Shown: one piece after another, positions 45,072 to 54,058 of the stretch | How positions within the stretch are numbered: the first letter of the stretch is position 1 | How the letters are laid out: each line of letters opens with the position of its first letter | NCBI GenBank assembly: GCA_012960225.1 | Contig: DUBS01000004.1 | Coordinates: 90,652-154,651 of the forward strand | DNA length: 64,000 nucleotides | Direction: 5' to 3' | Source: Gemmatimonadota bacterium | GTDB lineage: Bacteria; Gemmatimonadota; Gemmatimonadetes; Longimicrobiales; Gaopeijiaceae | Notes under the pieces: generated by a model | Databases searched by the model: none | What the model was told of the DNA's origin: nothing | The model's input: the letters and a program-made list of their open reading frames with translations, nothing else | Translations under genes and position numbers: made by a program

Positions 45072-46113
45072 AAGTGGAAATAACCTGATGACTTTCGTTA
45101 ATGGGGACAGCATAACCCGTCGGGCTATGCTGCTCTCTTTGCCCGGCATAGCCTTCGTCCCACGTCTCATAGCAAAGTATCAAGTCGCACCGCTCAGCAT
45201 TGTAGGGCTACAGCAAATAACGCTTGCGGTGTCAGATATTGAACGTTCTCTGGCATTCTATCAGGAACTTTTCGGAGTATCCGTACAGGCGCGCCACGAG
45301 AGGTCAGTCCTGCTGCGTCTGGGTACCGGCCCACACTTTCTGGCGCTAACAGAAGCGGGGTCAGTAGCACCTCGCATTGATCACTTTGGTATGGCAGTGG
45401 AAGGTTTTGACGTAGACCAAGTGCTCGAAACCCTAGAAAGCCATGGGATCACAGGGGGTGGATCAAGCGGAGGCCTTAGCGGCGGCTCCCTGAGAGTGCG
45501 AGTTGTGACGAGAGGCGGCACCCCAGAAATCTATTTAGGTGATCCCAATGGACTCGTCATCCAGTTGCAGGATCCGAAGTACTGTGGTGGTAGTGGACCA
45601 TTGGGCGATAACTGTGCTGCTCTGGAGCCCGCACCCGACAGTGGGTCTCTTGAACTGATCGGGCTAAGTCATCTAACGATTAATGTGTCTGACCCCGAAA
45701 GCACAAATGCATTTTATCAAGGGACATTTGGCATGGACGTCCAGGCATTTCAAGCTGCCTCTCCTTTGATGGGCGTGGGTCAGGGGTCGGACTTCCTCAT
45801 GTTCATTTCACTTGGAAGGACAGGCAGAGGAAGCACTCTACCCGCCCAGATTCACCATGCTTGTCTGACGGTCGAGGATTTTGATGTTCTGCGGATTCAA
45901 AACGCCCTAGAAGAGCACGGGATCCGACCTAGAGGAACGGGTCCAGATGGATCAGGCCCACTCAGACATTGGGTGTCGATGCGCATGCCCAACCGAGGCG
46001 GTGTCCCTGAAGGGACACCGGAACTCTATTTCAGTGATCCAGACGGACTATCAATTCAACTGCAGGATGTTAGGTACTGTGGTGGTGGAGGTTACCTTGG
46101 CGAGTCCTGCTGA
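45064..46113 (+). CDS. Tat-exported double-VOC (glyoxalase/dioxygenase superfamily) protein
   Basis: 349 residues from the ATG at 45064, preceded by GAGGAAG and overlapping the propeller gene stop. The N-terminus has SITRRAMLLSLPGIAFVPRL, a twin-arginine-like signal. Two vicinal-oxygen-chelate domains follow: LQQITLAVSDIERSLAFYQE and LSHLTINVSDPESTNAFYQG mark their first strands. Each ends in the same motif, a QLQDxxYCGG block followed by a second Cys (YCGGSGPLGDNC and YCGGGGYLGESC), probably a disulfide loop. Metal ligands may be the His in IDHFGMAV and IHHACLTV. The substrate is unknown. Confidence 0.85.
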   Translation: MTESGNNLMTFVNGDSITRRAMLLSLPGIAFVPRLIAKYQVAPLSIVGLQQITLAVSDIERSLAFYQELFGVSVQARHERSVLLRLGTGPHFLALTEAGSVAPRIDHFGMAVEGFDVDQVLETLESHGITGGGSSGGLSGGSLRVRVVTRGGTPEIYLGDPNGLVIQLQDPKYCGGSGPLGDNCAALEPAPDSGSLELIGLSHLTINVSDPESTNAFYQGTFGMDVQAFQAASPLMGVGQGSDFLMFISLGRTGRGSTLPAQIHHACLTVEDFDVLRIQNALEEHGIRPRGTGPDGSGPLRHWVSMRMPNRGGVPEGTPELYFSDPDGLSIQLQDVRYCGGGGYLGESC

Positions 46114-47318
46114 CCCAGGTTCTCATACCACCGGATGAAACCGCCGCCGCCGGTGCAGACGAGATCAGTCCAACCATCCTGATTCATGTCTCCTGGAACA
46201 CAGCCATTCATAGCGGCTTCGCTCTCAATCCGTGAGTAGGACCACTCGCCTGTCGCTGGATCTTCCGGTGAGAAAAAGACATGAACGCCGGGAGTCCCGT
46301 TTGGGCGATTGCTAGTCACACGTGAATTGTCGTTAGCAACGATGTCTGCCCGGTCATCACCATTGAGGTCGACTACGACGACTTCATGGCCACTTGTAAC
46401 CCCATCAAAGATGACGCGGCGGTTCCACATGCCGTCAGACTCGGTATAGACGACGACTTCATTCCCATGCCAAGGCTCGACGGAACCTAAAATCCGCTGT
46501 CCATTGCTCATCCCGCTGCCGACATCACTCGAGCCGAGTCTTGGGGCTGCTTCAACGTGCCCCCTTGAGATCAATTCCTTCTCAAAGGTCATGGCATCCC
46601 CTGTCCCGTTGGCCCTATAAAGACCTATACCCTCGAAGCTGGCTACAAGAATTTGATCTCGGCCACCCGTGTCCCAGCTAACTTTTCTTACACGGTGAAT
46701 AACTCCCGGGATATCCGCGTCGGCGATGATCCCACGATCCCAGTTCTCCTGGCCATACCAAAATACGGACGCGCTGTCCTGGTCATAAGTGGGCGCGAGG
46801 CTCCCTGGTCCAATCAATGGTGCGTTCACAAGCTCCAGTGCACCATCTCCATCTAGGTCCACCCACACAACGTGATGCGACGTTTCAAACCTATCGATCG
46901 GCTGTACATCCCAAGCTCCTTCCGGATTGCCCCCACTCCTCGCGACCCAGTTGATTCCTTCGCTATTGGCGGCCTGCATAGCGAACGCGCTCTGGATCGC
47001 AACTTCCGGAATTCCATCTCCATCGATATCAGCTATCGCCTTGTTCACTATACCCCTGGTGTCACTTACGATCACATGGGGTTCCCACGTCGGATTTTCG
47101 TGCCATACAAGCTCCGGATTGCCCGTGGAGTTGGCCACAACGTCCAATAGGCCGTCACTGTTGAAATCAGCTACCTCGACCGCGTATCCACCCCGATATT
47201 CGGCGATATCGTGTGCCTGGAATGTCACAGGGGCTGTCGAGCGAGTCTCTTCAGTAGACGAACAAGAACTCACTAGAAGAGCCATAGCCAGTGAGAGCAT
47301 TGAATTCTTTAGACGCAT
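46092..47318 (-). CDS. FG-GAP/VCBS-repeat lipoprotein
   Basis: A 408-residue protein with lipobox LLVSSCSS near residue 19. Multiple calcium-binding FG-GAP/VCBS motifs are present: VADFNSDGLLDVVANSTG, IADIDGDGIPEVAIQ, WVDLDGDGALELVNAP, VVDLNGDDRADIVAND and PGDMNQDGWTDLVCTG. This predicts a seven-bladed integrin-like propeller on the cell surface. Its 3' end overlaps that of the convergent VOC gene by 22 bp. Confidence 0.9.
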   Translation of the reverse strand: MRLKNSMLSLAMALLVSSCSSTEETRSTAPVTFQAHDIAEYRGGYAVEVADFNSDGLLDVVANSTGNPELVWHENPTWEPHVIVSDTRGIVNKAIADIDGDGIPEVAIQSAFAMQAANSEGINWVARSGGNPEGAWDVQPIDRFETSHHVVWVDLDGDGALELVNAPLIGPGSLAPTYDQDSASVFWYGQENWDRGIIADADIPGVIHRVRKVSWDTGGRDQILVASFEGIGLYRANGTGDAMTFEKELISRGHVEAAPRLGSSDVGSGMSNGQRILGSVEPWHGNEVVVYTESDGMWNRRVIFDGVTSGHEVVVVDLNGDDRADIVANDNSRVTSNRPNGTPGVHVFFSPEDPATGEWSYSRIESEAAMNGCVPGDMNQDGWTDLVCTGGGGFIRWYENLGQQDSPR

Positions 47319-47418
47319 GGGACGATCCTCGTATTCATGTAGCCATTATTGAGCAGGATGCTGCGGTAGTACGGTAAGGCAGGTATTCCGATACATGCAA
47401 TTTCAAATTCTCTATCTA

Positions 47419-48219
47419 TTAGTACTTGTCGAACCCCTCGGTTAACTCTATGCGAACTCCCGAAGGATCCGTGAAGAAGGCAATAGCGAGTTCGATACTC
47501 GCGATCTCTGTATATGGGACTTGGAATGTGATGCCACGGGCCTCAAGCATTTCGCAAAACGCTTCAAGGTTGTCGACTTCGAAGCCGATGTGATCAATCG
47601 CCCTACCCTGCGTAGGTACACGCTCTGCACGAGAACCGTTAAAGCTGAGGTTGATGCCAGGTACATCTGCAGTGTTTGGGTGTGTGCCCCGTGCACGTTG
47701 GACCGCAGAAAACATGTCGATATACCATTCCATCAACTCGATATGTCCACCTGTAAAGAAGTGGACATGGTACGCCTGAGCTTTCACCGGGAGTGTCACA
47801 TCTTCCTGCAATTCGATCTTGACCCCGTCAGGTGCAATCAGATACGCATTGTCAAAACCTTCGGCACCAGTGAATTCCGATTGGACCTCCAAGCCTGCTG
47901 CGCGCCACGCTGCGAGCACCTCGGCTACGTTGCGGACCTTGAAGCCGAAATGGTCCATCACACTACCCTCTGAGGTACCTGTTGGGGCTCGTTCTGTAAG
48001 CACCACCAGCATGCCTGGTAGCTTCACTGTAGTTAGCGGCCCCTTCACTACCACAACGCCATCGAAGTGATCAACCCAGAGTTTCTTGTGGACTTCTATG
48101 TCAGCAACGTTCAGGTGCACGTGCGCAAAGGACACGCCAGCTGCATTGGGCGAGGCCAGTTGAGCTTGAGCTGGCAAGGTGAGAAAGAGCGCCAACGCGC
48201 TCGCGATTAGAAACCTCAT
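47419..48219 (-). CDS. exported VOC-superfamily protein
   Basis: A 266-residue protein with a signal peptide (MRFLIASALALFLTLPAQAQ) and two vicinal-oxygen-chelate modules. First strands are VSFAHVHLNVADIEVHKKLW and AYHVHFFTGGHIELMEWYID; closing strands GVKIELQEDV and GVRIELTEGF carry the typical Glu ligand. His in AHVHLNV and YHVHFFT are likely metal ligands. It is possibly a lyase or dioxygenase for a periplasmic substrate. It is a second exported VOC protein close to the one at 45064, but not closely similar. Confidence 0.87.
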   Translation of the reverse strand: MRFLIASALALFLTLPAQAQLASPNAAGVSFAHVHLNVADIEVHKKLWVDHFDGVVVVKGPLTTVKLPGMLVVLTERAPTGTSEGSVMDHFGFKVRNVAEVLAAWRAAGLEVQSEFTGAEGFDNAYLIAPDGVKIELQEDVTLPVKAQAYHVHFFTGGHIELMEWYIDMFSAVQRARGTHPNTADVPGINLSFNGSRAERVPTQGRAIDHIGFEVDNLEAFCEMLEARGITFQVPYTEIASIELAIAFFTDPSGVRIELTEGFDKY

Positions 48220-48487
48220 GTTCGATTCTCCTCAACTACGCTGAAGTCACATCTTCTTCGGTTACTCACCGAAGACAGGTGTCCCCGATCTGGGCAATCG
48301 GCTTTGGTACCATACCAGGTGTCAAGGGTAGTGAGAGCCAGGTCGCCTCATGAATCGCGCTCCACACGTACTTGCTGCAAGAAGATGAGGTCGCAATTCT
48401 AGCTGTGGGGAGCACCATTCGCGAACGCAACGTGGGTGGCCACATTCCTAGATCGTGCCCGACCATTCTAGTCGTCAGGAGACCCCT

Positions 48488-49510
48488 GTGTACAAGCATA
48501 CTAGCCGCGAAATCCGTCTAAAGAGGCGACCTGTCGGAGTACCAACGGAATCTGATTTTGAATTGGTGGACGTGGCGTTACATGACCCAGCACCAGGAGA
48601 AATCTTGGTCCGGAATCTCTACATGTCCGTCGATCCATACATGCGTGGTCGTATGATCGAGCGAAAAAGCTATGTGGAGCCATTCGAGGTTGGTTCGGTA
48701 CTTTCTGGGGGAGCTGTTGGAGAAGTCGTGGTCTCAACGCATGACGGGTTCCTTCCCGGAGACCATGTACTGAGCATGAATGGGTGGCGAGAAAGCTACG
48801 TTTCTGATGGGTCTGGACACCAAAAGATCGACGGGACAATTGCGCCACTGTCTAGCTATCTGGGTGCCCTAGGAATGCCAGGTCTCACCGCATATGTAGG
48901 GCTATTGGACATTGGAAAACCAGAACCAGAACAAACGGTTTTTGTGTCGGGGGCAGCAGGAGCGGTCGGATCACTTGTATGCCAAATTGCCAAATTGAAA
49001 GGATGCACTGTCGTGGGGAGCGTGGGCACTCCTGAAAAACTAGAGTGGCTTACCGAAGAGGCAGGAGTAGATGTAGCCCTGAATTACAAGGAGGTTGAGA
49101 ATCTCCGCCGCACTCTCGTGGAGGCATGCCCGAACGGTATTGATATTTACTTTGATAATGTGGGAGGAGAGCACCTAGAAGCGGCCCTGTGGAGAATGAA
49201 CGACCACGGGTCTATCATCGCTTGTGGTAGCATCTCTAACTACAACGCGACCGAACCTCCACCCGGACCAAAAAACCTATTTCAGGTTGTCACCAAGAGG
49301 TTGCTATGGAAGGGATTCATCGTCACTGATCACTACGATCGGTTTCCTGATTTCGCTCGCGATATGGGCTCTTGGATTGCGGATGGGAACATCAAGCACC
49401 CTGAGACACTGCACGATGGTATCGAAAACGCCCCGAAGGCCTTCATCGGCCTCTTCAAGGGTGACAACCTTGGGAAAATGCTTGTCCGCTTAACTCCGGA
49501 CGATAGCTAG
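48488..49510 (+). CDS. zinc-independent MDR-family NADP-dependent oxidoreductase
   Basis: 340 residues from the GTG at 48488, which follows AGGAG by seven bases; an ATG at 48455 would overlap that ribosome-binding site. It belongs to the leukotriene B4 dehydrogenase/curcumin reductase-like group: LVRNLYMSVDPYMRGRM, GALGMPGLTAYVGLLDIGKP, VFVSGAAGAVGSLVCQIAK and IDIYFDNVGGEHLEAAL are diagnostic. It reduces activated double bonds of enones with NADPH in the cytoplasm. It is monocistronic by context. Confidence 0.93.
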   Translation: MYKHTSREIRLKRRPVGVPTESDFELVDVALHDPAPGEILVRNLYMSVDPYMRGRMIERKSYVEPFEVGSVLSGGAVGEVVVSTHDGFLPGDHVLSMNGWRESYVSDGSGHQKIDGTIAPLSSYLGALGMPGLTAYVGLLDIGKPEPEQTVFVSGAAGAVGSLVCQIAKLKGCTVVGSVGTPEKLEWLTEEAGVDVALNYKEVENLRRTLVEACPNGIDIYFDNVGGEHLEAALWRMNDHGSIIACGSISNYNATEPPPGPKNLFQVVTKRLLWKGFIVTDHYDRFPDFARDMGSWIADGNIKHPETLHDGIENAPKAFIGLFKGDNLGKMLVRLTPDDS

Positions 49511-49619
49511 AAGGTTCCTGGAGTACGCTGGCCTCATTGATTCGGTGGTCACAGATTTCAGATCGCTGATTCATAGCAATATATTCGCAATCAACTTATC
49601 TGACGTTGGAGGAGGCAGT

Positions 49620-50711
49620 ATGAGCGTTCAACCTGCCCGAACAATCACCTTGGTGGTTATAGGATTTGCGATTCTAGCATCCACTGCCCCAGTGGCATTA
49701 GTGGCACAGGCCGAAAATAGATCGCAATGGGTTCTGCTAAGAACACCAGAAGGGCATCCTGATATACAAGGCAACTGGACGAACGCGACGATCACTCCTG
49801 TCCAACGATCGAGCGGAGTAGGACCTGTGCTTACGCCTGAACAGGTTGCTGCGATAGAGGGGGGACGTCAGGAATTCCTTGAGGAAGATTATGCGGATAG
49901 TGACCCGGACCGTGAAGCCCCACCCGCTGGGGGCGTATTCTCCGGGAATTTACTTTTTGACGCAGCTTCTGGTGGGACAGGTGGTTATAACCAGTTCTGG
50001 GTCGACGCAGGCGATCGTGTTGCGGTCTTTAACGGAGAACGCAGGAGCTCGCTGGTAACCTCCCCCGAAGACGGTCGAATCCCTGCCCTGACACCCGCAG
50101 CACAACGCCGTATCGGGGATACGTTTGCACGTAACCGACAATTCGGAGAATTCGATAATCCGGAGAACCGACCTCTACCCGAGCGTTGCCTGATGTCCTT
50201 CGGTTCCAATGGAGGACCACCGATGCTCCCCAACTATTTCTACAATAACAATTACACCATCGTACAAACCCCCAGCCACATCATGATCATGACTGAAATG
50301 GTTCATGATGTGAGAATCATACCACTCAGTCAGACCAGGCAGGTTTTGCCAGAACACATTCGCCCCTGGATGGGAAACTCCTGGGGCCGCTGGGAAGGTG
50401 ACACACTAGTCGTTGAAACCACGAACCTTCCAATTGAACAAGTTACCGCCTACTCGTGGCTCGTTCCGACAGGATCAGAAAATTTCAAAGTGATCGAGCG
50501 TTTCACACGAGCAGGTGAGTTCACGCTCAATTATGAATTCACGGTAATCGACCCCGATTCGTATGAGAGTGAATGGGGTGGTGAAGTTCCCTTCAGAAGG
50601 CTGGACGGCTTGGTTTATGAGTACGCTTGCCATGAGGGCAACTACTCACTCGAAAATGTACTGAGAGGTGCGAGAGCCGAGGAGCGCGAGGCGGAAAGAA
50701 TACGAAACTAG
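49620..50711 (+). CDS. secreted protein of unknown function
   Basis: From the ATG at 49620, with GGAGGAGG upstream, the product is 363 residues with a signal peptide (ARTITLVVIGFAILASTAPV, then ALVAQ). The mature protein contains GHPDIQGNWTNATITPVQRS, CLMSFGSNGGPPMLPNYFYN, MVHDVRIIPL, IRPWMGNSWGRWEGDTLVVE and a beta-rich C-terminus with CHEGNYSLENVLRGAR. I recognise this as a widespread uncharacterised exported family of soil and marine bacteria, without known function. It is followed by a strong terminator. Confidence 0.82.
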   Translation: MSVQPARTITLVVIGFAILASTAPVALVAQAENRSQWVLLRTPEGHPDIQGNWTNATITPVQRSSGVGPVLTPEQVAAIEGGRQEFLEEDYADSDPDREAPPAGGVFSGNLLFDAASGGTGGYNQFWVDAGDRVAVFNGERRSSLVTSPEDGRIPALTPAAQRRIGDTFARNRQFGEFDNPENRPLPERCLMSFGSNGGPPMLPNYFYNNNYTIVQTPSHIMIMTEMVHDVRIIPLSQTRQVLPEHIRPWMGNSWGRWEGDTLVVETTNLPIEQVTAYSWLVPTGSENFKVIERFTRAGEFTLNYEFTVIDPDSYESEWGGEVPFRRLDGLVYEYACHEGNYSLENVLRGARAEEREAERIRN

Positions 50712-50760
50712 ACTCCGGATGCATCTCTAAGTCCTTACGCTCACAGTTGACCAAAACAAA

Positions 50761-50793
50761 AATCCCCCGGGGCCAGAAAGGCCCCGGGGGATT
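50761..50793. terminator. strong intrinsic terminator, probably bidirectional
   Basis: AATCCCCCGGGGCC and GGCCCCGGGGGATT form a perfect 14-pair stem around AGAAA. On the minus strand it is followed by TTTTTGTTTT, so it terminates the PQQ-dehydrogenase transcript. Its position 50 bp after the plus-strand gene suggests it serves both. Confidence 0.92.
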
Positions 50794-50814
50794 CCTGATA
50801 CTGGGCTTTAACCC

Positions 50815-52896
50815 TTAAGGTAAAGCCAGAGCCGCCAACCCGCTGTTTAGCTGGATAATTATGTACTGTTTACCTTCATGAACCCAACTGGACATCCCAT
50901 ACCGGGTAGATCCAGGTAACGGAACTGCTCCAATCCGTTCACCGGTTCTCTTGTCTATAGCAAACAATTTCCACTCATCATCAGCGGTCTGCCCTGAGGC
51001 GAAAAGCAGGTTTGGTGTTACCACCATCGCTGAGTGCCCTGAACGGCCACGGTTCGTCTGAACTCCCGAGACTCCCTGAAGCAGAGGATGGTCACGTATA
51101 GCGTCCTGCTGAGCTTGGCGAGCATCACCATTAGGGATCATCCACATGTGCTCACCCGTGTTCATGTCTATCGCAACAATTCGGCCGACTGGACCTTTCC
51201 AGATCGAGAGACCATCAATGCTCTCGCTTCCGGAGCCACCACCTCGGCCGCCGCCCACGGCCCGCGACCAGTCGGAACGGATTGTCCCTGTCTGAACTAG
51301 CTGATCCATCGGCGACTCAGCCCCTGCCATTAAATATGCTGTTCCACAAGCCGATTGAGAGGTGACATACATCACGCCCGACACCGGATCTGCCACCGCT
51401 GGGCCAGTGATGTTTGCGCCTCCCGCACCCCCAGGACATACCTTTGCTGCCCCTGCGGGATTACCCACGTGCGTCGGTGGGTTAAACAACGGTGCGAAAG
51501 AGTTGTTCTCCTGAGCAATCTGCAAAGCCATTGCCCTGATCTCAGGCGTGTAGTCAATGAGGTGATCTTCAGTGCGGCCCTGAAGGTCAAAAGGAGCCGG
51601 TTTCGTCGGGAACGGCTGGGTCGGCGAGAGCATCTCACCTGGCACCAGTGATTGAGGAACCGCGACTTCCGGTATCGGCCATATGGGCTCACCAGTCCTT
51701 CTATTAAGCGCATATACAAAACCTTGTTTTGTGGCCTGGAAGACACCTGGGATTTGTTCGCCGTCAACCGTGACATCCATCAGTATCGGTGCCATAGGCG
51801 TGTCGTAGTTCCAGATATCGTGATGAACAAACTGGTAGTGCCAGTCCCGCTCACCAGTCTCGACATCGATAGCAATTATGCTGGTGCTATACAGGTTGTC
51901 ACCTGGATGGAAGCCACCGTAGTAATCGATTGTTGGTCCATTCGTAACGATGTATACGAGACCCAACTCTGGATCAGCAGACATCGGCGCCCAAGAAGAA
52001 ATATCACCCGTGTATTGCCAGGCATCATTTGTCCAGGTCTCATGACCAAACTCACCTGGACGCGGGATCACGTTGAATTTCCACTTGAAGTCACCCGTCC
52101 CAGCGTCATACGCGAGAATGTCACCAGGAACCATCTCTGTTCTAGTCTGGTTGTATCCCTGTTCGGCTGAGTTGCCTACAACCACAACGTCGTTGACTAC
52201 GATTGGAGGCGATGAACTCGTGATGTACCCGATCTCGAGGGGGATCCCCTGATAAGGATCATAAGGTTGATCCCAATTTTCCCATGGAGCCCAACCTTCA
52301 ATAAGATCTGCTACGAGATCCACACTACCTGAAGCTGGGAACCCGTCGAGTGGCACACCTTCACCCCAACCCTCTAGCGGCTGACCGGTCTGGGCATCCA
52401 ATGCGTGGAGGAAAAACCCCGGAGTGGTGATGAAGATCACACCACGCCCGTCCACTTCAGCGTAAGCAACTCCCTTCCCGTAACCTTTCCGCATCGAGTA
52501 CTCATACCGGAAAGTGTTGGGCTCGGTAAAAGTCCACTTCAGTTCGCCCGTCACTGGATCAAGAGCGATTACATGCCGGCGGTCGTTCGTGACCGTGATC
52601 AGCATCCCATCGACGTAAGACGGGGTCGCTGTATTCCCATGCGTACTCGCACCGAAACTCGCGTTGTCCCAAATCCAGGCAACTTCCAAATCCCCGAAAT
52701 TCGAAGCTGTGATTTCGTCAGCGTGCGTATAACGGGCATGCCCAGCGTCACCACCAAGGTAGCTCCAGTTTCCATTCTCCACCCCGGTCAGTTGGGCAGC
52801 ACCCAGCACCGGCAACGAGAGTAGGCCGATCAACCCGACTGCACACGCCACAACCCAACCTGACAGAGGCGAACTCAAATACTTCTCTTTTCTCAT
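50815..52896 (-). CDS. exported PQQ-dependent quinoprotein dehydrogenase
   Basis: About 693 residues from the ATG at 52896 (a longer frame to 52986 places 30 residues before the signal). Signal: [20 protein letters not shown]. Eight-bladed propeller tryptophan-docking repeats are frequent ([72 protein letters not shown]). It oxidises alcohols, sugars or aldehydes in the periplasm and passes electrons to the respiratory chain. No C-terminal heme c domain is present. It is last in the minus-strand run after the ApbE and NosR-like genes. Confidence 0.9.
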   Translation of the reverse strand: MRKEKYLSSPLSGWVVACAVGLIGLLSLPVLGAAQLTGVENGNWSYLGGDAGHARYTHADEITASNFGDLEVAWIWDNASFGASTHGNTATPSYVDGMLITVTNDRRHVIALDPVTGELKWTFTEPNTFRYEYSMRKGYGKGVAYAEVDGRGVIFITTPGFFLHALDAQTGQPLEGWGEGVPLDGFPASGSVDLVADLIEGWAPWENWDQPYDPYQGIPLEIGYITSSSPPIVVNDVVVVGNSAEQGYNQTRTEMVPGDILAYDAGTGDFKWKFNVIPRPGEFGHETWTNDAWQYTGDISSWAPMSADPELGLVYIVTNGPTIDYYGGFHPGDNLYSTSIIAIDVETGERDWHYQFVHHDIWNYDTPMAPILMDVTVDGEQIPGVFQATKQGFVYALNRRTGEPIWPIPEVAVPQSLVPGEMLSPTQPFPTKPAPFDLQGRTEDHLIDYTPEIRAMALQIAQENNSFAPLFNPPTHVGNPAGAAKVCPGGAGGANITGPAVADPVSGVMYVTSQSACGTAYLMAGAESPMDQLVQTGTIRSDWSRAVGGGRGGGSGSESIDGLSIWKGPVGRIVAIDMNTGEHMWMIPNGDARQAQQDAIRDHPLLQGVSGVQTNRGRSGHSAMVVTPNLLFASGQTADDEWKLFAIDKRTGERIGAVPLPGSTRYGMSSWVHEGKQYIIIQLNSGLAALALP

Positions 52897-53023
52897 AGCA
52901 CTTTTCCCCAAGCAATGATGCGATATCGGAGCAATTCCATGCATATCCGAGCACGCCATCGTGACCGTTTCGGCGGCTCTCCGCAAGATCAGGCGAGTGT
53001 TCCTACTCCGGAAGCAGATTGAC

Positions 53024-54058
53024 TCAGAGTGCGAAGCGACCTAACCCCGGAGTCCTCATCTGCCTATCCTCTTTTGTGACAATCATCCCCTCTGTATCGT
53101 CGAGCTCCTTCATCAACTGAAAACCCGCTACAGGACCGAGCACCATGACTGCAGTGGAGAGGGCATCAGCATCCATTGCGCTAGTCGTAACAACTGTCAC
53201 CGCGCTTGCTCGATTAGGCGAGTAGCCTGTCCGAGGGTCAATGATGTGGTGAAAACGTCGGTCTTGGGTGAAGGCCTGCATGTAATCACCAGATGTTGCT
53301 ATACATTCGCCACCCAGTCGCAGCTGAGCCAACATTCCTTGTGCGTCAGCGGGATCTCGGACGCCGACCGTCCAAGGACTCTCCAGCGACCCATGCCCCC
53401 CTGAGGCCATGTCCCCACCTGCATTGATGAGGACTCGCTCAGCACCGTCACCCACTAGAGTGCGCACGGTCTGGTCAACGATGTATCCTTTCGCGATCCC
53501 ATCCAGAGTGACCTTCATCTCCGGACCCTCAAGCACGATGGCGCTCTCATCAACTCGGACTCTCCTATAGTCCACGGACTCTAGGGTTCGCTCGATCTCA
53601 TGATCTGCAGGAGGCCGGTTGTCCGTTTCGAAATGGGATGCATACAGCTCTAACAGAGGTGCCACCGTTACATCAAAGGCACCATCCGTCATCGATGAGT
53701 ACGTCAGAGCTCGGCGCATGACCTCTACGAACTCGGGCGGAGGAGTCTCTATGAACCCCTTATCGTTAAGTCGGTCCAGCGTCGTACCCCTTCGATGGCG
53801 ACTTAGAATCCCCTCAAGTCTCTCCATTTGACCAAATGCGTTCCGCACCATCTCTCGAGCAACTTTGAGCTCCGGAGCAATAATCGTGACGATGACTAGC
53901 GTCCCCATCTGCGTCCGTGTTTCACTGACACGATGGAGGCCTGCTCGACCGATAAGCGAACGCACAAGGCCAGTGCCCATCGCGAGCGAAACACCTGCCA
54001 CAGCAGTAATGCGGAGCACCTGGCGCCGGCTGACCTTACGCTTGTCCTTATGCTCCAT
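53024..54058 (-). CDS. apbE: ApbE-type FAD:protein FMN transferase, Tat-exported
   Basis: A 344-residue protein that attaches FMN covalently to Thr/Ser of exported flavoproteins. The N-terminus carries [20 protein letters not shown], a twin-arginine signal. Core motifs: [50 protein letters not shown] and [13 protein letters not shown], the last with the metal site completed by [14 protein letters not shown]. Its start overlaps the 3' end of the NosR-like gene by 11 bp. That gene encodes an FMN-binding domain and is the obvious substrate. Confidence 0.94.
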   Translation of the reverse strand: MEHKDKRKVSRRQVLRITAVAGVSLAMGTGLVRSLIGRAGLHRVSETRTQMGTLVIVTIIAPELKVAREMVRNAFGQMERLEGILSRHRRGTTLDRLNDKGFIETPPPEFVEVMRRALTYSSMTDGAFDVTVAPLLELYASHFETDNRPPADHEIERTLESVDYRRVRVDESAIVLEGPEMKVTLDGIAKGYIVDQTVRTLVGDGAERVLINAGGDMASGGHGSLESPWTVGVRDPADAQGMLAQLRLGGECIATSGDYMQAFTQDRRFHHIIDPRTGYSPNRASAVTVVTTSAMDADALSTAVMVLGPVAGFQLMKELDDTEGMIVTKEDRQMRTPGLGRFAL

